64,000 nt of DNA from Pseudisothecium myosuroides (Eukaryota; Streptophyta; Bryopsida; Hypnales; Lembophyllaceae). Positions 46,491 through 57,671 of the stretch are shown piece by piece. The notes beneath the pieces were generated by a model. It searched no databases. It worked only from the letters and a program-made list of their open reading frames with translations, and was not told where the DNA came from. Within the stretch, counting starts at the first letter, position 1. Each line of letters starts with the position of its first letter. Location: NCBI GenBank assembly GCA_951799445.1, contig OX637291.1, positions 2,420,501 to 2,484,500 of the forward strand, read 5' to 3'. Position numbers and translations under genes: made by a program.

Positions 46491-47087
46491 CTAGTGCTCC
46501 TCAATATATTGCAGGCTCATGATGAACCTGAAGTCCTCAAGAGAGAGGGATCCTAGAATGATCCCTGGTGCCACTTCCACCTCGCTAACAGCCAGCTCGG
46601 TTTCGGGCTTGATTTTCTGCAGAATAGGTCGTCGATCTGCAACCATGTCGAACTGAAAGCTGGAAGAGTTGCGCACCATCCTGCGCTGAACGAAAATCGT
46701 CGAGATCACTGCGATGAAAGGGCTCATGATCAAGCGACAAAAGGAGCAAATCCTGTCAAGAGCTGTGTCCCGAGAATTGGAAGCCGCTCCAGGGATTACA
46801 CCAGGTGTACGTGTATCAAGGTACACGTCGGAGGAGTGCGAGGCAATCTGGCCCGTCTTCGATGCCAAACCTTGCGATTGACGTCGTGGCGCCGCTGTTG
46901 CGCCGAAGTGCTCTTGATGAGGAGCTTCATCCTCATCGCCATAGCCGTCGTCAGGGGCCATCTCCGATGCAATTGCTGCTAGCAATTGCATTTCAGAGGT
47001 GAAGCGGTGTCGATCCTGGTTTGGTGTTGATGGGAAGCAGGATGACTCGCCCCTCCTTCGACGCCTACAGTTATACACTGTGACCAT
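46491..47087 (-). CDS. Orphan ORF, 198 aa, unknown function
   Basis: I do not recognise this protein. The ATG at 47087 opens MVTVYNCRRRRRGESS, and the stop is TGA-independent (TAG at the 46493 end). Residues 30-70 are acidic and Ala-rich (DDGYGDEDEAPHQEH). A single hydrophobic stretch lies near residues 115-137 (ICSFCRLIMSPFIAVISTIF), and the C-terminus is mixed (LSLEDFRFIMSLQYIEEH). It is by far the longest frame in 37-64 kb and its base composition is richer in G+C than the flanks, which favours real coding. There is no neighbour gene for context. It could also be one exon of a longer gene, since an upstream frame (47182-46979) overlaps. Confidence 0.45.
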   Translation of the reverse strand: MVTVYNCRRRRRGESSCFPSTPNQDRHRFTSEMQLLAAIASEMAPDDGYGDEDEAPHQEHFGATAAPRRQSQGLASKTGQIASHSSDVYLDTRTPGVIPGAASNSRDTALDRICSFCRLIMSPFIAVISTIFVQRRMVRNSSSFQFDMVADRRPILQKIKPETELAVSEVEVAPGIILGSLSLEDFRFIMSLQYIEEH

Positions 47088-47334
47088 TTCCAGACGGCGA
47101 TCGAAGCAAGGAGCCTGAGTTTCGAAAGAGGAGTTAAGAAATTACTCACACAGTTAGTCTTTTCTTTGAGTGTGGGTGGCATGTGTGGCCAGATCTTTTG
47201 ATGGTTTTTTTAAATCAGAGAGACCCGGTCAGGTTGCCTTGCGTCAGTCGATTTTTGACGAAACTTCTTGACTTGGTAAGTTATTTGGTGTTTTGAAGAA
47301 TGTATTTGTCTGTCTCTTCTGAACGGGTCAGTCG

Positions 47335-48845
47335 GTGAGGAAATGTCACCCACTGACTCACTCAAGTGAGAGAATTAATGACCCCATATCTGTATTTTCA
47401 TTGCCCCCATATCAGTATATTTTTCTGAATATGCTAGATATGGGATCAACAACCAAATTCCATATCTCGTACATGTATCTGTATGTTGCACTGTATCAGT
47501 ATTCCATTCTAACATACCCGTATTTTGAATAATCCCATATCTTCTATTCCATATCCAATACCTATAATTGCACCTACATGTTGTACTGTACTGTATCGAT
47601 ATGCCATGTTAGACATCCATATTCTGTATGTCATACCCTATATGTATTCCGTGTAGATTTTTTGTTTTGGGGGGTGGGAAGCGAACAGCTAGGTGTTTTA
47701 TTCTTATTTTTTTGAATTCGGTCCATTCAAAGATAGGGAGGCTTTTTCAAAGGATAGTGACCTCTATGTAGCTTCTGGTTTCATAACATTCACTATTGCG
47801 GCAAGTGAGTCCTATCCATGAAGTTCATCCTCTGCCTGCAATTGAACATTGTTGTTGATAACTGCCAATTTTTCTTTTATTGTTCTTAAATATTACTTTT
47901 TAAACTCATAGCTTTTGATTACTGAGTTTTTTATTGACTGTTTTCTATTATTGCATTTGTTATTTCATTTTTAACTAATTTTTTTATTTTATTATTGCGT
48001 TTCTTTTATTGATTGCTATTGTTTAATGCTCTTTTACTGCTTTTGATTATTGTTTTTTTTATTAATTGCTTTTACATACCCCTCACCATTTCATGCTTCT
48101 TATCATGTGCCCACATAGCTGATGATGGGGGGATGAAATGATGTACAAAATTTCACATCATTATGTTGGAGGAAGGGCAACGTTGTTGTAGACTTCTAAA
48201 TGTTATGTTGATGTTGGTGAAATACAAGTGATGCCAATTGAACTTTGGTGTAATGCAGAGCATGAAACAAATTAAATTGCTAGGATATTGAAGTTTTGAT
48301 TCAGAAATGCAAATGTAAGAAAAATGTCTAAATTTCTTCTTTGGTTCTAGTTTTGTTTGTCTCAAAATAGTTTTCTTAAAATAATCTAAGTTATCACTTA
48401 TCAGTGTGAAGCTTCTTGCAGCTTGTGATTTTGCAGTGGAGCATCAATTGAGGATGGCATGATTTCTTACTTCAACAGTTGACAAGAACTGGCCGAGACT
48501 GCCACTCAGACAAGTGCTTTAACTGGATGCAATGAGAATTTTGTTCACAACAAGAATGAAAAGCTCAAGTTTTTTTTTAATGCCAAATATAGGTTTGGTA
48601 GGTTACTATTCATTTTGATGGATGAGGCTCTGTGAAACACTTCTTACATATTGAAGGATTGCAAAATCGAGAATTTAGTTTTTTTGCAATTATGGTTAGA
48701 AAATGATATTTCAATGCTGATAAGAAAAAGAAGAGTAACTTGGTCATGTGACCAACATGAACAGAGAGTCTATTGACAATAGTTCTACTATGCAAGCCAT
48801 AAAATGTTGATACTCCGGTCTGGACTACATTGTTTCTATGGCACT
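47335..48845. other. AT-rich spacer with CCATAT-type low-complexity repeats
   Basis: From about 47370 to 47660, degenerate copies of (C)CCATATCxGTAT and CTGTATC recur. From 47.85 to 48.07 kb the DNA is TTTTATTG-rich. No gene seen. Confidence 0.5.
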
Positions 48846-49534
48846 AAGGGCCTGTTTACACCAAAAAACTTTGGGTTGGAACCTAAAGAAATGGAGTGTT
48901 TTGATTGGAGGATAGCTATGGTACCTAGCTTTTGGGTTTACACCAAAAAAAACTTGGGTTGCCTAATATTTTTTCCGTGGATGAAAATCCTTATTGGAAT
49001 CCTACATGGCCAAAGTGGATAGTGACTTCCGAGACCTAAGGGGAGTATTTCTTAGGAAACTCTTGGAGGTACCCATCCCCAAGTTCAGGAAGAAATTTGG
49101 GGAGACATTTTTTTGTCAATTGTTTAAAATTGTTTGCTACTCCTTCCTAAAGCTGTTTTGGCCATTTTTGGACTATCGTGGATCATTTTGGGGTTGTTTT
49201 GAGTCATTTCTAAGCTGTTTTGGCCTTTCTTGGCCCAATTTTTAGCTTGCGCGTTTGAGGTCTGTTTTCGGCTTGTTTTTAGCCTACTTCTATGGATAAC
49301 TTTACATTAAAAATTCAACCCAAGTGTAAATTGGGCCATGATTCAATTGTTTTTTGTTTATACTAATGTTTGGGTCACTACTTACTTATAAGTCCCTTGT
49401 TTCAAGCATGGTACTCCACTTACAATGGTCTCATCCCTAGAACAAGGTACCACTTGTGTTCATAGGTTGGAGCCCAAGCTTTTTGATGTAAACAAGCCCT
49501 GAGTCATGGCCCAATGTACAATTGGGCTGAATTT

Positions 49535-50632
49535 TTAACCCCTAAAGGTTTTTGACTATGTTTTCACCAAAACAGTTCCCAAACTGCCATTTCTAATACA
49601 AGTATCAATTTTTTTTTTAAATACATTTTTGAACAAATTTAACCGTAGGATCTTGTAGTAAATTGGTTTGAGAAGATGTGGAATAAATTTCAGAATTTTC
49701 CACCACGTAGATTGCAAGATATAGCGTTTGAATTGACAAAAATGTTGTTTTTGTCCCTGCAAAAATCCGGGCAGCTGCACTTCACAAGGTCAGAATTGTA
49801 TGAAAAAATGTCTAAAATGGTGGTAACTCTTTGGATTCATTATTCAAGGCAAATTGTCTACATGCTTGAAAAATTTCAGATCATTTGGAATAACATAACA
49901 TACAGGAAAAAAATAGTAAGTAGAAAGAAGTAGAAAATGATCCAAAATACTAAATTGTCAAGAGTTTATTTATGGAATTGAAAAATGCTAATTCCAACGG
50001 TTGTAATGTTGTAATAAGCAATCTACATCCAATGTTTTTATTGTTTTCAAAAACGTTGAAAATTGAATTAATTAAAGGACTTCAAAGTATGGTCAATTTC
50101 ATTAAAATGGCGGTATTCCATTATAATGGCACAACATTCTATTAAAATGGCACTGAATTTGTCAAAGATAACACTGCATTCCATTAAAATGGCATAGAAT
50201 GTGTTACAAATGGCAAAATAATACCGCCATTTTAACAAAATTGACCATAAGTTAATTTTAGAGTAGAAACTCCATAACTACCCTCAAACTAAAACTCCTC
50301 ATAAATTTCATCTCATTAATCAAAATGAAATGATTCAAAGCTTTCCACATATGTATAAATCTAGAGAACCAATTTTAAATTTTTATTTTCAAAATTAGTG
50401 ATTTTTTAAGAATTTTTTGAGTTGCCTGAGCTGCCCGCACTTTGTTGAAAATCATACAATAACTTTTTAACCATGTAGTCAAATGTTACGAAAATTGTTG
50501 GGCCTAAAAGCTACTCCTCGGGCACATGTTGTGTGAAATTTTCAAAGGAAAAAAATAAAATCTCCATTCGTAGTGAGCTGCCCAAAATCGCTATGTTGCC
50601 AAAAAACCGGTGTTTGGTCCTTTAGGGGTTAA
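49535..50632 (-). mobile_element. TTAA-flanked element, copy C, inserted in the palindrome
   Basis: TTAA-CCCCTAAAGG at 49535 and GGTCCTTTAGGGG-TTAA ending 50632. It is in the opposite orientation to copies A and B: its left part matches the right part of A on the reverse strand, including CGTAAGATCTT-like and AGATTGCAAGATAT blocks. It is 1098 bp; a nested TA-flanked insertion (50090-50247) accounts for the extra length over about 930 bp. The opposite palindrome arm retains the unoccupied site with one TTAA. Confidence 0.85.
50090..50247. mobile_element. TA-flanked mini-element nested in copy C
   Basis: Left end TGGTCAATTTCATTAAAATG GCGGTATT; the right end is its complement ending AAATTGACCA; TA flanks on both sides. 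Internal repeats of CATTA.AATGGCA. A left-end fragment of the same sequence recurs at about 55080 (GCGAATTTCATTAAAATGGC). Confidence 0.65.
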
Positions 50633-51790
50633 TGTAAAGTTATCCATAGAAGTAGGCTAAAAACAAGCCAAAAACAGACTTCAAACATGCAGGCTAGAAA
50701 TTGGGCCAAAAAAGGCCAAAACAGCTTAGAAATGACCCAAAACAATCCAAAAATGGTCCACGACAATCCTGAAACGGCCAAAACAACTCTAGAAAGGAGT
50801 AGCAAACAATTTTAAACAATTGACAAAAAAATGTCTCCCCGAATTTCCTCTTGGACTTGGGGGTTGGGTACCTCCAAGAGCTTCCTAAAAAATACTCCCC
50901 TTAGGTCCGGGAAGTCACTATCTACTTTGGCCATGTAGGATTCCAACAAAGATTTTCATCCACGGAAAAAATTACAAGCTACAACCCAAGTTTTCTTTGG
51001 TGTAAATCCAAAAGTGAGGTACCATAGCTATCCTTTAATCAAAAACACTCCATTTCTTTGGGCTCCAACTCAAAGATTCTAAATATAAGCATGTCCTCAA
51101 TTCTTTTGGTTTACACCAAATGTTTGAGCTACTACCTACTTATAAGTCCCTTATTTCAGGTATAGTCTTCCACTTACAATTTCAAAAAAGATTAACATAA
51201 TAGTAGATTGAAAAATCATGTATTTTAATATTTTAATATATTCCAAAATAACTACAAAAGCAGGGTGAAATATGTATTTGCCAAACAACAATTACTTTTG
51301 AGTTGAATTTTTTCTACATTGTGCAATATTATTGTATCTAATTTTTTTCATTTGCAATGTTGGATTTTATTAACATAAAAATGTAAATGAAAACCATCAA
51401 CAACCATTGTAGTAGATTTTGTAAGTCACAAGACATACGTTTTCAAACAAAGAGATCTTCAAAACTTTTCTTTGACCTTCTTGGAAAGCATTTTGATGAA
51501 AATTTGGATGAGGCATATTACTAATCCTCCAAATGACCATTATTAATGAAAAAATGGTTGGCTATGAAATGCCAAAAGAATTTTAGCATGACTTTCAACT
51601 TTTGCTTCCAATATGGAACGGGATCAATATTATTAATAATGTTTCTATAATTTCTGAATGCCCCCAAGGCATGCTTTCAATGTAAGATAAAGGAAAATTA
51701 TAATTCAATATCTTCATAGTAGGTTGCATTGATTCCAAAAATATGGAAGTGAGAAGTTTAATAATATGCAAATAATAGTGTTTGCACTCA

Positions 51791-53658
51791 GGGAGGTGAC
51801 CATCGGTGCAATAGAAAATGGCGTGAGATAAAAAATAGGGTCAGTTTAATTCGTTGAAGGAAAAATTTATATTTTCGGTAAATCTACCATAGCATTGGTA
51901 ATATGTGCTTAGTGCATTTATAAAAAAAATTGGGTATAAAAAAAGCCTTCATTTTTTAGTTTAGTAGAAAAAAATAGGGTGTCAAACATTGGATACCCCT
52001 GAAATTCCTTAGTAGGTTCAGTTTTCTAATTAATGGTTTGGGGGGTTGGATGGGTGAGCTGTCCTGAATTTGAATTAACTTTTAATTAAGCGCTTTAACT
52101 TAACTTAATTTGGTGGTTTAGGTGGGAAACAACTTGAACATTTGGGAGGTTGGATGGGTGAGCTGTCCTGAACTTGAATTAATTTTCAATTAAGCGCTTT
52201 AACTTAACTTAATTTGGTGGTTTAGGTGAGAAACAACTTTGGCTCAAGTTGGGAGTTTCAATGGTACATTGTTGGTATTGTGTGTTGCATTGATACTATT
52301 TCCAATGTTATGGAAAAAAATTTGCTCACGTTATTGCTTTTGCAATGTGTTCACATTCCTTTCAGTATTCCGTAATTTTAAAATGTAAAAAAAAAATAGG
52401 GTGCCAAAAAATAGACTCTTTACCCATTTATACAAAAAATAGGATGCTTATAAATACATGCCGGTAGCTTTTTATCTACCAATAGGGAGGGAAAAAAAGA
52501 TGGGAGGGAGATAAATACCCCCCATTAAATACCCCGTTATTGCACGTGGTTATTAAATTTTAGGAGTGTGACCCGCCTGAGTGTTTGCACGCTACAATAT
52601 ATAAGGTTTTTTTTGCCACAATGCATTAAACAAAAACATTTTGACAAACTTGAAAAATGTCAAAGATAAAATGCACATTGAATTGAATATGGAGAACAAT
52701 TTTTAAACAAGGGCCACCTAGGCTGCATGACCCCCTCAATAAAATTTGCTCTTCAAGTACTTGAAATTGGAAAGTTTACACCCTAAAAGCGCTTTGTCAT
52801 AGTGCATGGCACATGCTAAATTTAAAAATATATCATTGAAATATGTTAAGATCATTTTTAATTCTTCTAATGTAAATTTTTATAATTTTGAAAATTATAT
52901 TTTCTAAGTTTATACTATTTGGATATTTGCAAGAAACACTAGTATTTAATTAGTAATTACATCATACAAACTCGGGGGATCACACCCCTAAATTTTTTGT
53001 AACCACGTGCAATAACGGGATATTTAATGGGGGGTATTTATCTCCTTCCCATATTTTTTCCCTTCCCTATTGGTAGATAAAAAGCTACCGGCATGTATTT
53101 ATGAGCACCCTATTTTTTTTACAAATGGGTGGAGAGTCTATTTTTTGGCACCCTATTTTTTTTCTACAATTTAGAACTACGGAATACTGAAAGGAATGTG
53201 AACACATTGCAAAAACAATAACGCAAGCAAAAAGTTTTCCATAACATTGGAAGTAGCACCAATGCAACACACAATACCAACAATGTACCATTGAAACTCC
53301 TAGCTTGAACCAGAGATGTTTTCCACCTAAACCACCAAGTTAAGTTATATTAAAGCGCTCAATTTAAAGTTAATTCAAGTTCAGAACAACTCACCCATCC
53401 AATCCCTCAAATCATTAATTAGAAAACTGAACCTACTAAGGAATTTTAAGGGTATCCAATGTTTGACACCCTATTTTTTTTCTACTATACTAAAAAAATA
53501 AAGGCTATTTTCCATACCCTATTTTTTTATAGATGCACTAAGCACATATCACCAATGCTATATCTACCAAAAGTATAAAATTTTCCTTCAACAAATTAAA
53601 TTGACCCTATTTTTTATCTCACGCCATTTTCTACTGCACCAATGGTCTCCCCCCCCCC
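51791..53658. mobile_element. Long inverted-repeat element, ~1.87 kb
   Basis: The left arm (51791 to about 52585) and right arm (about 52965 to 53658) are extended inverted repeats. Termini are GGGAGGTGACCATCGGTGCA and, opposite strand, GGGAGACCATTGGTGCAGTA. Shared landmarks are AAATGGCGTGAGATAAAAAA, CCTTAGTAGGTTCAGTTTTC, CAACAATGTACCATTGAAAC and GCTACCGGCATGTATTTA. The loop is about 380 bp with no transposase. No target duplication was identified. Mutator-like long-TIR or foldback elements are the likeliest classes. Confidence 0.75.
52037..52242. repeat. 104-bp tandem duplication in the left arm only
   Basis: Two copies of a unit starting TTTGGGxGGTTGGATGGGTG and ending with GGTGGTTTAGGTGxGAAACA. 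The right arm of the element has one copy of the corresponding sequence. Confidence 0.85.
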
Positions 53659-53659
53659 G

Positions 53660-55966
53660 AATATACAAAGCATGACAAAGCTATCTTCCACTATAAATTT
53701 TAGAGCATGAATCCGTCAACTTGAAATTTCTATTGGACATGTATGTCTTGATTATAATCATATCCTTTATTTCTCAAGAAATTTAAAAAATAATTTTATA
53801 TTTAAAAATTATTTAACTTTGTTAATGGGTCACACTTTGAAGTTTAGGGATTTGAAGAATAAGGAATACTTAAAATTAATGATCAAAAGTTGAAATATTT
53901 GTGGCAAGCATTTTTCTATCAAGGGGCATTTAAAAATATATTATTTTATGTCCACCACGTTTGTGCAAATATGGCTCCTTTGAGTGCGTATTTTTGAATA
54001 TTGAAGATGGTTTCAAGTTCATTCTCTTGGTGAAATGTCTTCACGATAGAGTCATCTAAAATGGTCAATTTTTAGTTCTTTTGTAAATTTTTTTCTATTT
54101 TATCCAAATTAAGACATTCAAATACCTATTTTCTTGCAATTATATAATTTTCTAGTTTTCCTATTTAGAATTTTTTTTATGCTTCTCCTTCCTGGGGTAC
54201 TACCTTTTTCTTATAGGTGTATGTATTTTTCATATTTTTCATATCTAAAAAATTTATAATTTTACAATACTCCCTCCTCTAAAGCTAAAAATTGCTAAAG
54301 TGGAACAAAATTGACCATTCATTCTTGCAACAATCCATTTAAGAATTGTTTTAAACTTTCTATTCAACTTTAAAGTTTTGAAATCTCAAATTAGGTCATT
54401 AGGATTTTAAAATATATATTTGTTATTTTGTTTATTTTAATACTTATTTTTTACCAATTGTGAGGGTGGATTTGGCTTCAATTTTTTATTAAAGGTTATA
54501 AATTTATCTATAAAAGAAGGGTGGATATGCTAATACATGTTTGGGTGCAAATATCGTGCAAACTAAGCATTTCCATGCACCTCAAGTGCATAATGGGACT
54601 TTATGTATCATAGTATGCAATTATTTATAATAATAAATATTTTGGTTCCAAAGTCTCATGAACAGTCATCCTTTTTTTTATCCCCTTAGCATTGGTCATG
54701 TGCTCTTTTGTTCATAACTTTTGCATTGTATTTCCATTTTCTATGAAATTTGAAAAAAATGTACATGTGGTAGATTTGGACACTGAATTATATTTTGGAT
54801 TTTTTAATTATTTTATTATTTATAAAGTGCCCCCAATTGGATGTCTATCTTCGCCATTATGAAGGAATTTAGTACTATTTCCAACCCAAAAATGCAAATT
54901 TGGAGGTGAAAATCAGAATGTAAGGACTTCTACTAAAGTTGCATAAATCTAGAAAGAAATTTTCTTAAAATAATAAAATATCCACCTTCCAGATGTGCTC
55001 AAAATGCACTACCTTGGTGCACATGCAGAGAAAACAATTTTTTTCCCAAAGTTGCAAATGGTTAAGAAGGAACATTTATGGCGAATTTCATTAAAATGGC
55101 GGTATTCTGTGAGTGTTTCTAACTCCACCCTTGAATCAGAAAGTTACACACGGGCTCTAGCGGCAATTTTGTTGGAGATTTACTCCTAATCGGGTGGTTC
55201 CTAAATAAGTATTCGCCTTCCAAGCAATGGACACTTTTTGTGACTGGTAATCCTGTAAAATTTCACTAATTCTAAGAAAAGCTATGGTTAATTAATTAAA
55301 CGTTATGGTTAGGTAAAAAACAAAGAAAGAAAGCAAAATCTAATCTAACTAAAATTGTATCTAATTAGCCTTTTAGAGTATAATTTTCTCTTCCCAGAAT
55401 GGTGAAGAAAACTAAATTCCAAGATTCCTAACAAAAGTTACCACGAGGTACGTTTGGCCCCTTAGTTGTGCTAACCTTCATCCACTAATCTAAAATAGCA
55501 AATCGATCCAAAATAATTCTAAATTCTAAGGTTAAGTTATTAGTTCCTTTAAGTTACGGATTTTTAAGATTAATTGGAATTTTGACCTAATTAGATGTTT
55601 TTCATCCAAATTTGTTCTCAAACTTCATCCAACCTTTTATCCTTCAAAAATAAAATATTTCCAAAAGTAAAAAAGGATTTTGGAATCTTTATAGATTCTT
55701 TGTCTGATTCCTACCTAAAAAGATTCCTTAAAGGTTCCTTTGGATGAAAATCTTAAATTATCATCCAATGGGGGTTTATGGTTAATTATTGGTAATTTTC
55801 GTTATTGGGTTAAATTTTAAGTATGATTTGGTTTTATAACCTCTAACTTTCTAAATCTAATTTAAATTCTAAAATCCTAATCTAAAAACTAACTTCTAAC
55901 AGCAAAGATTCTAACTTTAATTTGAAAACAAAAACAAAGTAAAAACAAAGGGTAAAATTAACATAC
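53660..55966. other. AT-rich spacer with dispersed-repeat fragments
   Basis: Contains the 54.1-55.0 kb repeat related to 38.8-39.4 kb and a fragment of the TA-flanked mini-element at 55.08 kb. No gene seen. Confidence 0.45.
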
Positions 55967-56049
55967 CTCTGGGTCCATGGTCCCGTCATCGTAGATCACT
56001 AGCATAATGGTCTCAAGATAGCCGTTGTCCTCCATCATGGGTACTCCGT
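55967..56049 (-). CDS. Isolated candidate exon, unknown gene
   Basis: 83 nt bounded by a TTTCATCAACAG acceptor and a GAG/GTATGT donor. In the phase given by a 2-nt start it reads GVPMMEDNGYLETIMLVIYD then DGTMDPE. The coding-like composition stands out sharply from AT-rich surroundings. No partner exon could be joined on either side and the product is not recognised. It may be a captured exon inside a repeat or part of a degenerate retroelement. Confidence 0.3.
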
Positions 56050-56598
56050 CTGTTGATGAAAGTTTAGTGTCAAAACGTGTGGAAAAGTCCTTTTCCTACA
56101 TTCTTCTAACTGATTTCCTACAATAATTGGGTTAGTCTAAGTATTTAACTTAATTCCGTTGATTTTAGGAATTTACGTTAACTTCTAATGGTTTTTAGTT
56201 GATTTTAAAATAACTCCTTGAATTAAAATAACTTCAAGGTCCTATTTCTAACCACCTTGAATATTTGTTTTAATTTAAGAATTAATTTAAAAAGATTAAT
56301 GTCTTCCAAATTAATAATATTCCAATGAATAGTCAATTTTATTTGTTATTCATTAGTTTATGATTTTTGTTGGATTAATCTATTGTTTTTGTTGACTTTT
56401 TGTCTTTTCCTATTTGGCTTATTAGGCCAATAAAACAAAACCCAAGTCAACAAGACCAACTAATTCCTTCCAAAAATACTAATTGATAGAAAAAACCAAA
56501 TTCTTCAATAGTAAAAGGAATAAAACCAAAGAACTATTCTAAATGAATAGTAGGTGAATAGTAGAAAAACAAAAACAATTTGTCTTGAATGAATAGTA

Positions 56599-56715
56599 CA
56601 TTAGGAGAGATTTGAGGTCTCCAAGAGCCCGCGAATTATCTGGCCCTGGGAACCCTAGGAACAGCCTGGGAGCAGTAATCTGATGTAGCCGAGAGAGTGC
56701 CACGTCAGAAAATTA

Positions 56716-56749
<34 letters not shown>

Positions 56750-56858
56750 AAATAATATTTTAATTTTAATTTTTTTAAATTATTTTTATATTCTGACTGT
56801 TCCCAGCTGCGGGAACAGCCTGAAACGGCCCCTCCCAGCCCTCAAATCTCTCCTAATG
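56599..56858. mobile_element. Mutator-like MITE with 19-bp TIRs and ~10-bp flank duplication
   Basis: Left end CATTAGGAGAGATTTGAGG, right end CCTCAAATCTCTCCTAATG, a perfect 19-bp inverted repeat. ATGAATAGTA flanks both sides (56589-56598 and 56860-56869), consistent with a 9-11 bp Mutator-type duplication. Caution: TGAATAGTA recurs by itself in this neighbourhood. Confidence 0.7.
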
Positions 56859-57255
56859 GATGAATAGTAATGGAATAAAAACCAAAACAAATCTAAAATG
56901 AATAGGAAAAGCACAACAAAACAAAACAAATGAATAGAAAAAGAATAAAAAACCGCGCCAAATCCAAAAGGAATAGTAAAAAACAAAACATCAAGCCAAC
57001 ATGAATAGTGAGATTATTTAGGAAAACTAGTTTTTTAATCTAATTATCCCCAAGCCGCCACTTCGTCTTCTTTAAGTATGTTTTGTGTCAAGTTCTTGTG
57101 GTCATTCGGAGTGTGGCTATGGAGTTTGTGAGAGTTGTGAGTCCTAGATAGAATTATACGCAAACTCAAGCAAATTTAATCTTGTTTGGAGTGTTTCCAA
57201 ATTTTTGATCAAAGTTCGTGTTTGAGATCAAGTTAATTAAATCTTAGATTGTGAG

Positions 57256-57367
57256 TTCACCAATTTTCAGACCAAAATGTAAGTGCATCAATTTTCAGAC
57301 CAAAATGTGAGTGCATCAATTTTTAGACCAAAAATGTGAGTGATCAATTTTTAGATCAAAATGTGAG
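57256..57367. repeat. ~29-bp minisatellite, four degenerate copies
   Basis: Unit ATCAATTTTTAGACCAAAAT GTGAGTGC with small length changes. Confidence 0.85.
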
Positions 57368-57553
57368 TACCGAGGCTTCACTCCCTGTCTGCTCAGACAG
57401 CAGCCTTCTCACCCCGCTCCTTACTCCGCTCTGGGCTCCCCGTATGCTGCCACGTGGCGTGACCCGATTGGCTGTTCCCGCACTCGTTTCCGTACTCGTT
57501 CCCGTACTGCGTTCCCGTACTGTCCTGCCTCGCCTGGCTGCTCCCGATCTTTG

Positions 57554-57640
57554 CTGAACTAGTTGGGTTCTGGTATTTCAAACTGGTTGGGTTCTGGTAT
57601 TTTGGAACTGGTTGGGTTGTGGTATTTCTAAAGCTAGTTC
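57554..57640. repeat. ~24-bp tandem repeat, three copies
   Basis: Unit AACTGGTTGGGTTCTGGTAT T. It follows a short G+C-rich stretch (57.36-57.55 kb) that has CGTTCCCGTACT-type repeats and a minus ORF (57581-57393) with QYGNEYGNECGN repeats; that ORF is probably a by-product of the repeats. Confidence 0.75.
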
Positions 57641-57671
57641 TAGTTTTTAACTAAGCAATCAAACAATTAAA

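Larger units (their letters stand above)
48848..51180. mobile_element. PIF/Harbinger-like palindromic element complex
   Basis: The first unit (48848-49503) has ends GGGCCTGTTTACACCAAAAA and, on the opposite strand, AGGGCTTGTTTACATCAAAA, with TAA to the left and TGA to the right. This resembles PIF/Harbinger MITE ends. A second, inverted copy of its internal part runs from 49504 to about 51100 (interrupted by a TTAA element), giving arms of about 450 bp. A third, direct piece of its tail (CTACTTATAAGTCCCTT) lies at about 51130-51180. Superfamily assignment is tentative. Confidence 0.6.

Noticed and set aside
54264..54300. ACTCCCTCCTCTAAAG as a Stowaway-like end
   Set aside because: Only the first eight bases match and no inverted partner was found.
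57393..57581. Minus ORF with QYGNEYGNECGN repeats as a gene
   Set aside because: Produced by GTTCCCGTACT-type tandem repeats in a short G+C-rich patch; no start context or homologue.
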